Shown here: positions 37,902 through 48,370 of the stretch, piece after piece | How positions within the stretch are numbered: the stretch's first letter is position 1 | Layout: every line of letters starts with the position of its first letter | Notes under the pieces: model-generated | Database searches by the model: none | What the model was told of the DNA's origin: nothing | What the model saw: only the letters and a program-made list of their open reading frames with translations | Program-made: the position numbers and the translations under genes | Source: Seriola aureovittata | Taxonomy: Eukaryota; Chordata; Actinopteri; Carangiformes; Carangidae | Direction: 5' to 3' | NCBI RefSeq assembly: GCF_021018895.1 | Contig: NC_079387.1 | Location: 4,207,083-4,271,082, forward strand | Length of the DNA stretch: 64,000 nucleotides

Positions 37902-38090
37902 TTCACTCAGAGGTCAGGCCTCATCTGACCTGCGGGCACATCCTTCAGCGAGCTGATGAATCCCTACCAGCTATAGCGATGCTGCGCTACACCTGATGCT
38001 GACCTTTGTCTTCCAATCCAAATTGCTAACAGTGTTTTGTTTTTTTTTTCTCCATGTTGTGTCTCTGTGTGTGTTTCACTGCCTTAGCAG

Positions 38091-38295
38091 AATCCCTGTT
38101 CAGCGGCCTGGGGCTGGGGGCGGTGGTGGGCCTGGGCCTGGGAGCGCTGCTGCTGCTCCTCGTGCTGGTGGACATCAGCTGCTTCTTCCTGCGTCACTGC
38201 GGCCTGCTGATGTGCATCACGCGCACGCTATGCAGCAAGAAGACAGCCACCAGCGGCAAGGGCAAAGAAATGGAGGAGGGCAAGGCCGCCTACCT
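38091..38295 (+). CDS. ncam2: ncam2 exon: transmembrane helix and juxtamembrane region
   Basis: The acceptor is TTAGCAG and the donor GTGAGT at 38296. With the carried-over G it reads [21 protein letters not shown], then [20 protein letters not shown], then [27 protein letters not shown] and two bases of the next codon. A hydrophobic span of about 25 residues is followed by four cysteines ([20 protein letters not shown]), the palmitoylation cluster of NCAMs, and then a basic segment. The acceptor is a tandem TAG-CAG: using the first AG (exon start 38088) would add one alanine. If the intron is retained, CTG is followed at once by TGA (38297-38299), cutting the tail after KAAYL. Confidence 0.97.
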
Positions 38296-39546
38296 GTGAG
38301 TTCTTTCATTTTTATATTCTTCTTCTTCTTTTCTTTTTTTTTTAACCAAAAAACTTTTAACTTCTTTAATTTCTACGCTACAAGTATCGATATATGTCAG
38401 TCACCAGGTCATTCATGCTTGCTGAGGGAGCATCTGCTGTGGGTGTATCTTGATGCTTGTGCGTCACTCTGGCAACTGATTTTTTTTTTTTTTTTTTTGC
38501 TGTATAACAATGAACTGAGAGACCTAAATAAATATTAGGTAAATTTATGACAAGAAATGAGGTCCAACTGTTTCATAACCAGCTTTGGAGAGAGAGAAAA
38601 AAAATGACCCTGATTCAGCGATCAAGGATTGACTTTTTGACCTTTTTAAAAAAAGGGTCATAAATTGATAAGTTTTTATTTTTTTGTCCTTGTTGACATT
38701 TTTATTCAATTTCACCTTTCAAATATTTATGAATAGAGCTCATGTCATGTACAGCCCAGAATCCTCTTTCTGTGAATGAGAGAAACATTTTACATTTACC
38801 ATAGGTACACCTACAACAGCCGCCCAACCGCCTTTCCAACCACAGTATGTCTTTGATTATGTCTTATTCACTAACGTCAGTGGCGTCCATACGATGTGCA
38901 GTGAGTTCTTTTGCATGCAGTGTGCGTGTGTCCCCGCGCGCATGTACAGCCACGTTTGGTATTCATGTCACGTGCTATCATGGTTTGTGTGCGTACACCT
39001 CTGTGATCACATAACGTGTGCATGCAAACAGTCTGTGTGTGACCCGACGGCGGTCTCGTACAGTGTGATCGTTGCATGGATGCCGCACCCCACCCACCAC
39101 CACCACCACCACCACTCCATGAAATTTACAAGTACAATCGATTTTCAACATTTAGCCCGCAGAGTCTGATTCATTCGCCTCAGCGGTGCCATTTTTGTTT
39201 CAAAACTGTCAGAGTGCCAGCTCGTTGTCTGGGCTGCAGAGAGAGAGAGGGCACAGAGAAAGAGAGGAGGAGGAAGAGGGAGGGGAGGGGTCGACTTTTG
39301 CTGAGTCACTAAGCTCACAGTGCCGGAGGGCTGAGTGACGGGCCTGAGCAGACAGCAGCAGAATCTGCCCTCAGCTTCTCTGTACGAGCCGGCGCCGCAG
39401 CTGCAACTCAGGCAGGCGTTTACAGGCTGTACGTTACTACGACAACATCTTTATGGCTCTATTAGAACTGATAACTTAGTCCAGTCACATCACACACACA
39501 AAGCAGTGTCACTGATTTTAGAAAGATGTTGTTGGGGATGTTTACG

Positions 39547-39624
39547 CCTTTATTTGACAGTAAGAGGAGAGAGATGACAGAAAATAAGGGGAGCGCAGGA
39601 GAAAGAGAGACAACAACATGCCCA
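39547..39624 (+). repeat. Decayed interspersed repeat, same family as 43518-43648
   Basis: CCTTTATTTGACAG followed by GA-rich AGAGGAGAGAGATGACAG and later ACAACATGCCC matches the order of blocks at 43518 (CCTTTATTGAACAGGATAG, GAGAGAGACAGGAAAC, AATGACATGCAGC). Confidence 0.5.
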
Positions 39625-39753
39625 AAATATTTTAAAGCATACTTCTGTTTTATTTATTAGCAATACGATAAAGTTTGTTATTATGCTAGTAACAACATTA
39701 TATATACCAAATTAAAGGGATACTCCAGTTACACAGTATGAATTTTAAAAAGT

Positions 39754-39823
39754 CAGTGCAGCTGAGGCCAAGATCTGCAAACTTATAAACAAATACTACC
39801 CTATCCTACGTTTCCCATAATGC
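39754..39823 (+). repeat. Interspersed repeat copy, TCCTACGTTTCCCA family
   Basis: GCAGCTGAGGCCAAGAT, then TCCTACGTTTCCCATAATGC at 39804-39823. The last 20 bases are identical to 46391-46410. Confidence 0.6.
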
Positions 39824-40422
39824 TCAACAAATGGCTTTAGCTTTCAACCTCTGTACCCCAAGGGTTATACATTTGTTGTCCCAGCCCATAACTTCATGCG
39901 TATAACTGTCGCGAATGTCCCTGTAATTGTCAAGTTCAGACAAAGCAATAAACAGCAGCAGTCTGACCGGCGTGGACACGCTCGGTGGCCCGTGTGAGAT
40001 ATCACCTCAGGATATGTGAGTTTGAAGATGCAGGGATATGAAACTTTACCACAAGCTACTAGCTATGATGGAACCAGTTGCACCAGCGTTGTAACTGGTT
40101 TCCCTGCATCTCCAGATCTCTAGAGATAAACTGCAACCTTTTCTGATTCTGAGAGGGACGGTGAGGGGAAAACAAGAGGCTTGGTGTTTTATCTCCGAGC
40201 TCCCGTGGAGAGACCAAAGTAATAAAGTTGTCTGCTATACAATGACACATAGCACGGAGCTGCGAGTCTAATGAGATAACGTTTGATATAATACAAAGCT
40301 CAGACAGTCCTGCTGAGTGTGCAAGATGTCAGTAGTGCGAGTCTGAGGGTGCTGAAGGCCAGTAGACCCTGCACTGCAATATCGGTGGTGGGATAAACAG
40401 CATTAGGTGGCAGGTCAGAGGC

Positions 40423-40456
<34 letters not shown>

Positions 40457-40462
40457 TGTGTG
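40423..40462 (+). repeat. (TG)n microsatellite
   Basis: 40 bases of TG with a single TA interruption. Confidence 0.97.
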
Positions 40463-41616
40463 CAGCTCTGACACACAGGTTCCTATTGTCCTGCGTAGGT
40501 CATAGGCGGCCTTCACTGGCCCTTTTCTCACCTGGACGTGGAGCTGAGGCTTTAGCAGGGAGCGCCCTCTCATCACTGCAGCGTTAACTTAAAGCCAGGG
40601 CGCCGGAGCAGCCCTCGGACAATGAGGGACGTGAGGTCGCCCTTCTTATTAAGAGTCTGTCAAGTTGTGCCGAGATCAGTCGGGAACACGCCGGGGCTCC
40701 TAGAGTTTGCCTCGGGAAAAGTTGAAAGACTTGTTCACGGTTGCCCCCGGTGACATCAGAAGTCAATCCTCAGCTTCCAGTTTTACAGTGTTAAATGTAA
40801 GCTCTTTACTGTGAGCGCTGTGTGATGTCAGCGGCCACAGTGGACGGACAGAAAAAGACTGGGACACCTTGAAGCCGGACAGGTTAGCAGAGCTGCGGTC
40901 CATGACTCCATCGCTGCTACTGCTGTCCCCCTGGGCATGACTTGATATTTATGACTGTGAAATAGCATCACAGTGTTCATTTCTACTCCTGATAATTTTA
41001 AAATACACATATTCAAGCGATGAAAAAACGCAGTAAAATTCAACAAATAAATGTTCTGGGGGTAATACTGTCTGTAATTTTGGTCCTGTGCCCACTTTTT
41101 TTCTGCATTGCCCCGCTCCCATCCTCTCAGTCAGCGATCCAGGAATGGATTTGTGCACCTGTCCGGCTCTTCAGTAACCTCCCTCGCAAAGCACCTCAGG
41201 GACAGAGTCTTTAAAAAAGCTGCACTCAAAAGATATACAGTACCTTAAAACAATGTTTCAAACTTGATAGAGAAAAAAAATCTGACCAAACACAGGATGA
41301 AATTCTGGCACCGGTGCCGTAATGTGACTGAGGCGATGCAAGGGAGGCCGGTGCTGACGCCAGAGAACAGTTTGACTTCAGGGGTTCAGATTGGAGGCTC
41401 AGTGACAGATTTGACTTGGCGCAGACCAAGACTTTTTGAGCGCCGTCACACTCATTGCTCACGGCAGGAAATATAAAACAGAATGTCGGACTGTTTTCGA
41501 AGGTTCTGGCGTCCTGCAGCCGTAGGAAGAAAACATTTCTACAACAACGTCAAACACTGAAGAAAAATCCATTCTATGAGTTGCCATTTAATGAGTTTAT
41601 TTTGACTTTTTCAGTC

Positions 41617-41620
<4 letters not shown>

Positions 41621-41650
<30 letters not shown>
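41621..41650 (+). repeat. (TC)15 microsatellite
   Basis: 30 bases of perfect TC after CCCCC. Homopurine-homopyrimidine, so able to form a triplex. Confidence 0.97.
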
Positions 41651-41653
<3 letters not shown>

Positions 41654-43074
41654 CTAACAATGTATGGAAGGAAAGCAGTATTTTCAAAAAGGAAAGAAGC
41701 TCTTTCAGGGCGTAAGCTGCAACTGTTTATTCAACCAAAACTGTCTCAATTCTTCTTGATAAAAGAAGCCTCAGCCTCCAGCAATCATCTGTTTACTCTC
41801 TGTACAGACTCCATCCCTATTAGTGTCAGAATGCTTGAAATGTAGATAATCCTTAGACCTTAAAATTCATTTTGTTTTTGACTTTTCTACTCGTTTGGTC
41901 AAGAAATTCCAGTTTTATTTATCTTTCTGACATGATAGCCGAGGAATCAAAGCAAGTGGAAAAATGAGTGCGGGGTTGTTCATTTTTTACAGTGTAATGA
42001 GTGGAAATGAGTTTCTTGTCACAGCAAGATGAGGGTGGTTTTCCCACATGAACGTTAAACATTTTATTTGATGTTGTGTGTTGTAGAAAATGGCATTAAA
42101 GGCAGAGTAAATTTAGATGGATCGTTACTACTTTGGTCAGCCATCCCTGATTAGATGCCCTACTTTAATTACTGCTTTCATGTTTTGTGCGTCATTGCAT
42201 TTCATTATGCCCCCCCCCCCCTTTGTCTTTGTCATGCTGGTGAAAAAATAAAAAAAATCACATCAGCACAGTGATACAGAGGCTCTTGATTGTGGAGAGG
42301 AGACAGTTTTTGTTATTGACATGCAGAGAACACTTAAGTTTGAAAGCAGCAGGCTCAGACGTCTGACATTTAATTAAGCGTGATTTTACAGTACTCTCCG
42401 TTAACTCCACAACAAACCGAATGTTGGTGATCTCGAGAAAGCTAAAAGGCTTTGGAGTGAGCGCACCTGAAACAGACATACATGTAATTGGCCGCGGAAA
42501 AGACGACCGGGGCGAGCGAGCCGATTCCTGTGACGCGCGAGGCCGCCGGCCGACGTGGCCATCAGCTAATTCGTCCTCGTGTCCTTGATCAAGACTTCTG
42601 CTCGTGCGCTCACTGTGAGATCCTGGATGACAGCTTTGATAAAATATGCTCGAGGAAAATAGAAATGTAAATGTAAAGATTTAGATAAGAGTGTAAACAA
42701 ACCCCCCTGGGAGGTGGTTTATACCCCGGGCAACCTAATTTATCTCTGTGAAAAGCAGGGATTGTAGTCAGCCTTTGCGGCCCACCGTCGATGGGCCTGC
42801 GCTTAATTAACGTCGGCGGAGGAAAGAACAAGTCACCCCTGCTGTGCTTTGGTGTCACTTGGAAGCTCCCAGATTACAAATAAACATCTGCATACACACT
42901 CTGATATCTCCCCCAGCCCACCATGAGGTGCACACAGCTGCTGGCTCTCGCAACATAATCAAAGAGGCTTGTCAAGACCCAGCAGCATTTCTGTTTGCTT
43001 TGTGTCTCAGACATTGTTTTAAGTGTCTGAGGGCATTGTGGGTGCATACATACATACAGGATATGCACATGAGA

Positions 43075-43076
<2 letters not shown>

Positions 43077-43125
<49 letters not shown>

Positions 43126-43135
43126 CGTGCGTGTG
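43077..43135 (+). repeat. (GT)n(GCGT)n compound microsatellite
   Basis: GT units pass into GCGT units and end at GTGTGGGGGC. Confidence 0.97.
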
Positions 43136-43414
43136 GGGGCGATGAGTCATGGAGAGGTGAAAACAGAAAAGTTAGAACCCATCGGTGCAGTTCCCCTCTA
43201 CATTTTAGGGAAGATCCACACGCGACCTTTGGTTTGAACCCGAATTAGCTGTCCACGCGTCCGCTGACGACACAGCTTCACGCCGTTGTTGAAAATATTC
43301 ATTTAAAGCAAGATGTTTGCACAAAAACAAACCTGTCTCCTCCTCATCCATCCATCCCTCCCACAAACTCAAGCAGAGTCTGTCGTTTACAGGAAATCCT
43401 TTGACCAGTTTGCC

Positions 43415-43437
43415 TTTTTTTTTTTTTTTTTTTTTTT
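43415..43437 (+). repeat. Poly-T tract, 23 bases
   Basis: 23 consecutive T about 80 bp upstream of the repeat at 43518. Confidence 0.95.
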
Positions 43438-43517
43438 GTCACTGGGAATTCACATGAGAAAGTCGAGTCACACCGATGCACAAGATTGTATTGTTTTTTT
43501 GGGGGGGGGCTTTTGTG

Positions 43518-43648
43518 CCTTTATTGAACAGGATAGTAGAGAGAGACAGGAAACGGGGAGGCAGAGAGGGGGAATGACATGCAGCAAAGGCCGTCCGATG
43601 TGGGACTCGAGCCGGGGCCGACTGCAGCGAGGACTGTAGCCTCTACTA
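43518..43648 (-). mobile_element. Probable tRNA-derived SINE or related interspersed repeat
   Basis: The + strand reads CCTTTATTGAACAGGATAGT, AGAGAGACAGGAAACGGGGA, GGGGGAATGACATGCAGCAA and GGGACTCGAGCCGGGGCCG. The reverse complement of GGACTCGAGCC resembles a pol III B box (GGTTCGANTCC), which suggests an element running on the minus strand. I remember this block as very common in percomorph genomes. A decayed copy is at 39547-39624. The class assignment is inference. Confidence 0.55.
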
Positions 43649-46330
43649 CTCCAGTCACTCCTCGCAGCGCTGTTAGCGATGTTAGCCAGGACCGCTAACT
43701 CTCTGTGTTGTCTCCGTCTTGCCTCTTTGCCGTGATGTGAGCTATTCGGTTGTTCTGCCTTGAATTTTTTCAAGCAGCTCTCGGAGATGTGTTACACTTG
43801 AAACTGACTTTCAAATTTCTCACATACAGTTTTTGTATCATGTATTTTATTGCAACTTCAGAAGCCACACCGAAATCTCTGGCATCACTAAATGAGTCAT
43901 TTATTTTATAATCCTCTTTCCTCTATTTGCCCAAAGTCATAGTGACACAGGGTAGTTAATAATTCCTAGCTCCTACTTGCATCTGCCAACCCCCAGTGTA
44001 TCGACTTTTATAACCACAAACTGTGTTGAGACACTGGTTCAGAAAATGCACTTGCGATTGCCTCCAGTTGGCGTCCCCCCACCCGAGAAAGTGGAAAAAG
44101 AGCAAGTAGCAGGACCTTCCCATATGTTGAGAAAACCTCCACATCTGAGCAATAAGTCCAATCTGGGTTTGCATGGAGCTAATGGGACATGAAATTGGCT
44201 TCACTGTGCAGGAACTTTAACATCCACCAATCAACAGAGGGAAAAAGCCCCTCTGGCCAATTGCAACATTTGGGCTTATTAGGTCCAGTATCACGCAGAG
44301 ATGCTATTTTACATTCATGATCTCATTCACTGAAAATCTCCCTCGGAGTTGTTAAACGTCCAGTGTGGCTATTTGGAGGTGATTTGATGCTGCATTTTCA
44401 AATTGACATGGAAATGTTTATACGATAAAAAAAAAAAAAAAAGCAATATTGTGAAACAGCACTGATGCCATCAATGGACCCAAAAAAAACAGGCCTTTAA
44501 ATTAAGAAATAACAGATATAATTACTGAATTAAATGAATACAACTCTTATCACATCAGTCATGGGCAATATTGAGTGATTCACATCTAATATTTGATTAA
44601 AGGAGGAAAGTTTTAATCCGCCTCCTCTAAATCCTCGTTCAGGGACATTTCATCTCATATATGTCATTGTAGATTATTAGGGATGTAGATTAAGCAAGTT
44701 GTTTTGTGTTTTATGGCTAAGATAAGGTAGAACAACTTTTCAGTCAAAGGCACTGATGGATGGAAGGTTTATATTTCTCCTGACAAGGTGACGTACGAGT
44801 CTTGGATGATTAACAGGAGCTTGAAGTACAACAAAATAAGAAGCAGCATAACCCTGTGATCTCAGGAAATGAGTAGCCCTCAGCTAAAGTGTGTTTATAC
44901 CGGCCTGCTGGTAGACTGATACCGATCATCTCCCAGCCCACGGAGCAGGATCAGGTCTACATCTACTTTTTCTTCCCTTTTTTTTTTTCCTAAATGTCCT
45001 GATAAAATCTGAGCCATACACACGGAATGAACAAAATACAAGGTGCGCAGTGATGAGGTGAAACCAGGTAAAAGCCTCTGCTCCTTATTGAGTTCCCTTA
45101 TTAAATCTATAACAATCCCAAAAGATCCACTGTACAAGAAGGGGATTTTGCAGCTTTGATGTGAAAAAGAGGGCTACAACTCATATTTTTGCACTTTGGC
45201 GTTTATTGTTCTCTGTGTGTTTAGGCGTGGGAGCTGCTGAAAGGGCAGCCTTGAGACGTCCCTTGCTGATATTTCAGAGCAGCACTTTTAGTTCCGAAAT
45301 GAAACGAGTGAAACGTGTGTCTGCGCGCGCTTCATATTTTTCAAAGTGATTGTGTCTCTGCTGGTTGTCAATAAGTGCTTTTTGGTTAGGTCTTTGTATC
45401 TTAGCGGCTGTAGCAAATAAAACGGACCCCGCAGATAAATCCGTTTAAATGTGTGTCCTGCAGACGTACAAATGCATCAGTAAATTACAACTGGGAAACA
45501 CCTGTAATAGCTTAGAAGGAAGATTTATTTTTTTTTTTTTTAAGTAGCTATTGCCTAATTATGGGCCACTTTAAATGCCCAGATGCACTATAATGTAAGT
45601 GAGATGTGCAATACAGATTAGAAATCGCCACTATTTAGATCATACTATATAATCACTGTCAATATAATCACTGTCATACCAGTGTTTTAACTGGATGAGA
45701 ATAATTTTTTGTGGCAAATGCAAATGGAGGCTCTCATACATCGTGTTCCTTGAAATACAGGCTGCTAAGATATTCATCATGTGGACACATTAACATAAAG
45801 ATAAAGCTGTGACATCCCTGTGCTGAATTTCTCTAAACTCACGGAAGATGAAATGAACAAGAGGCAGTCAGCCAATCAAATGGCTCCTGCTTAATAACAT
45901 ATACATGTATGTTTGATTTATTTATTTATTTATTTTTCTCCCTCGATATGAATCACATTTAAAAAAGTAAATGGCAGCTCTGAGGTGATGTTATTCAGGT
46001 CGAAGCAGGCGGAAAAAAACTGAGAGCAACAACAACCAGCGGGAGAAGCTGAAAGGAGAGAGGGCAACCACTCACAAAGTGTGTTCACCAAATTAGTCTC
46101 GAAAGAAATGTAATTGTTGCCAGGATTATGTTTAATCGCAACATGGCCGTATTAACCTGTTAGAGTGCCTCTTGCCAAAAAGTTGGCTAATGGGCCCCCG
46201 TCACCCCCTCCACCCCTACCCTCGCCATCTGTGCATTTTGTACAAACCCTGAGGCCTCCGAGTTCCCATCTGCTGATTTAATATTGCACTTAGTTGTCGA
46301 AAAAGTTGGAAAAGAATAGTCAAAATTGTA

Positions 46331-46577
46331 GCAGCAGATGCCAAGATATCCTGACTTTTAATCCTTAGGTCAAGCTCAGAGCATTCTGCATCCTACGTTT
46401 CCCATAATGCAACATAATAGCATCTTTACATCAGACCCTTGCTGCCTAAACACCCGCGTCCTTCAAGCACCCTGCCCCCGGTTTAAAATGCAGGGTTTCT
46501 GTTATAATTGTGTAATCATCAAGCGAAAGCTGAGATAACCCTGATGACATCACTGTGATGTCATCAGGGTTATTTTG
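46331..46577 (+). repeat. Interspersed repeat copy with internal palindrome
   Basis: Carries GATGCCAAGATA, CTTTTAATCC, TCCTACGTTTCCCATAATGC (46391-46410) and GCATCTTTACATCA, the same order as the inverted copy at 36030-36147. Its 3' part contains the 39-bp palindrome at 46535-46573. Confidence 0.6.
46535..46573. repeat. 39-bp perfect palindrome (19-bp arms, one-base centre)
   Basis: ATAACCCTGATGACATCAC, a single T, then the exact reverse complement GTGATGTCATCAGGGTTAT. Each arm contains TGATGACATCA, close to the CREB/ATF and AP-1 type sites. Confidence 0.95.
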
Positions 46578-46923
46578 GAAAGAAGTCATCATACAGGAGT
46601 GCCACTGTAAGGTTTTCCCCAGCTTTCGTGCATGTCAGTTAGTTTGTGATGTTACTTTCAGCATTAATGAATATTCACTGAAATTCATCTGGATTCAATA
46701 ATTAAAATCAAACGAAGTAACCAAAACAACAGACTTGGTGCAGTACATCAAATGGTGACATGTTTCATATCACACACGGCGCCTGACAAATAGCATGAAT
46801 GAAAATAAAAAAACATCCAATTTTTCTTGTAATTAGTACCAAATCATTTGTTTCTTTCCAGGAAACTTTCAAATTATTTGGAAAACTGGTGATTTGAACT
46901 TCCAGGCTTTAAGGTTAGGGGAA

Positions 46924-46983
<60 letters not shown>
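46924..46983 (+). repeat. (GATT)15 tetranucleotide repeat
   Basis: 60 bases of perfect GATT. Confidence 0.97.
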
Positions 46984-47774
46984 TTGCTCCCATCTTACCC
47001 AAGTGCTTAAGGTTGACTACATACCACCATAAAACCATTCATTTGTTTGAGTTGCTGCATGTGGATATTGTAGGAGAACAAATGAAATATGTGCTGGGTG
47101 CTTTGATGACGGGATGAAAACCCAAATCACAACTAACATTTTTGTGTGTCAGTACTCTCTCTCTTTTACTGTCTGTGTAAATGTTACATAGTGGTTACTC
47201 TGATCATGTTTGGTTGTGGCCGTTCGTGCATTACCTCACCTCCGTCCTCGGCCGACAGATATCCACAACACAGGTGGACAAACTGATCACTCTTCCAGGT
47301 CAAGTCTCCAAGCATCCAGGCCAAAGAGAGCCGAAAGTATAAATGATATGCCTTTCTGTAACCTTTTGTACAGCCCTGTAGAGGCTGTTATATTTAATAT
47401 CCCTGCTGCCTTTTCACTTCAATTAAATCCAGCTTTATTAATCCCACTGGGGCCAACACTTTCACCCACCAAAAGGTCTAAAAGGTGATTACTGGTGGGC
47501 TCTAAAGCAGGAAAGTACTTATTTTGTGAAAGAAAAAAAAAGAAAAAGAAAAAACCCATTAAGCCCACACTCTCCTGTGGTAGTAATTCAACTCTAATTG
47601 AGCTAGCGTTTATATATGTGCCTGCTCCATACAAAAACATCTTCTCGATGGTCACTCTCAAGTCTGTGCCTGTTCAATTGTATTTGTTCTTTAAGTTCCT
47701 GTAATTACGAAGCTGCTGAGTGCATCCGCTGCAAATCTCACACCAACTTTTTTTTAATTCTTTTTCTACCGCAG

Positions 47775-47889
47775 GAAGCTACCGCTGAAGGAAGAAAATG
47801 GAAAAGAGTCTCTCAAGCCGGATACGATTGAAATCAAAGTGCACAGTGACAACAGCATCCACACAAAGCCTGACGACAGCAAAGCGTAA
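47775..47889 (+). CDS. ncam2: ncam2 last coding exon: cytoplasmic C-terminus and stop
   Basis: The acceptor is TACCGCAG. The first base (G) completes the CT left by the transmembrane exon to give CTG (Leu), so the two exons join directly in frame. The product reads KLPLKEENGKESLKPDTIEI, then KVHSDNSIHTKPDDSKA and TAA at 47887-47889. The start KLPLKEE and the end DDSKA are those of NCAM2. In this direct join the tail lacks the roughly 40-residue segment that precedes KLPLKEE in mammals. Confidence 0.97.
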
Positions 47890-47903
47890 AAAAAATATAT
47901 ATG

Positions 47904-47906
<3 letters not shown>

Positions 47907-47935
<29 letters not shown>
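47907..47935 (+). repeat. ncam2: A29 homopolymer inside the 3' UTR
   Basis: 29 consecutive A beginning 18 nt after the stop codon, preceded by ATATATATGATT. An ATTAAA hexamer overlaps its start (47904-47909). Confidence 0.97.
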
Positions 47936-47938
<3 letters not shown>

Positions 47939-48063
47939 TCGGTCCCCTCGCCACCAAAAGAACATTCGGATCATGAGACCAAAACCCGGAGAAACTACAA
48001 CACTGGAAAATAGTGGAGTAAAATACCATATCTGTTTATAACAATGCCCCAGTGAAAGGCATA

Positions 48064-48071
48064 TGTAAATA
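48064..48071 (+). promoter_or_regulatory. ncam2: Pumilio response element (UGUAAAUA)
   Basis: Exact UGUANAUA, the consensus RNA site of Pumilio/PUF proteins, on the sense strand of the 3' UTR. Confidence 0.5.
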
Positions 48072-48329
48072 CAAATAATAGAGAGAAAATAGAAAGGAAG
48101 AAAGGGTCAACCTTTTAGACACCTTGGGTGATAAATGTATCATGTTCTTATAAACATGGCATCAGTGGAAGGCTCTTGTTGATCAATGATTGTAGATTAT
48201 TTTTGGCTTTTGTTTGTCTCATTTTTTGTTGTGTGATTACTTGTTTTTTTTTTTTCGTTTTTTTGTTGTTCTTTTTTTTTTACAATCCACATAAGACTTT
48301 CATGCATCTCCAGCGCCCTATCCCCTCCG

Positions 48330-48331
<2 letters not shown>

Positions 48332-48361
<30 letters not shown>
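48332..48361 (+). repeat. ncam2: (CA)n microsatellite in the 3' UTR
   Basis: About 30 bases of CA, continuing imperfectly to 48370. CA-rich RNA of this type can bind hnRNP L. Confidence 0.97.

Positions 48362-48370
<9 letters not shown>

Larger units (their letters stand above)
25172..38090 (+). other. ncam2: ncam2 intron, FN3-2 to transmembrane exon (12.9 kb)
   Basis: The longest intron. No coding exon was recognised, though an alternative terminal exon for a GPI-anchored form could lie here unseen. It holds a GT tract (26575-26639), a GA tract (27064-27087), a long T/C-rich zone (about 27190-28140), an AT repeat (32257-32295), G and C homopolymers (32878-32890, 37118-37131, 37884-37901), (TTG)16 (35620-35667) and an inverted repeat-family copy (36030-36147). 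The stretches around 29180-29500 and 31240-31930 have balanced composition and no simple repeats, and might be conserved noncoding DNA. Confidence 0.8.
38296..47774 (+). other. ncam2: ncam2 intron before the last exon (9.5 kb); expected middle cytoplasmic exon not seen
   Basis: In NCAM1 and mammalian NCAM2 a separate exon of about 120 nt with EPIVE-RTE and NETTPLTEPE motifs lies here. I read through this interval for those motifs and found none. It contains fragments of at least two interspersed-repeat families (39547-39624, 39754-39823, 43518-43648, 46331-46577). It also contains GT, TC and GATT microsatellites, a 23-base T run and a very CpG-dense 63-bp stretch (42493-42555). Confidence 0.75.

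Noticed and set aside
38054..38299. Reading the transmembrane exon as a complete small protein ending at TGA 38297
   Set aside because: The TGA is made by the donor GTGAGT. The exon has a proper acceptor and donor and fits the NCAM2 gene model; only intron retention would use that stop.
45830..45905. Possible remnant of the missing cytoplasmic exon (reads TEDEMNKRQ)
   Set aside because: Only TEDE resembles the expected RTEDER; no acceptor in the right phase, and a stop follows before any NETTPLTEPE-like sequence.
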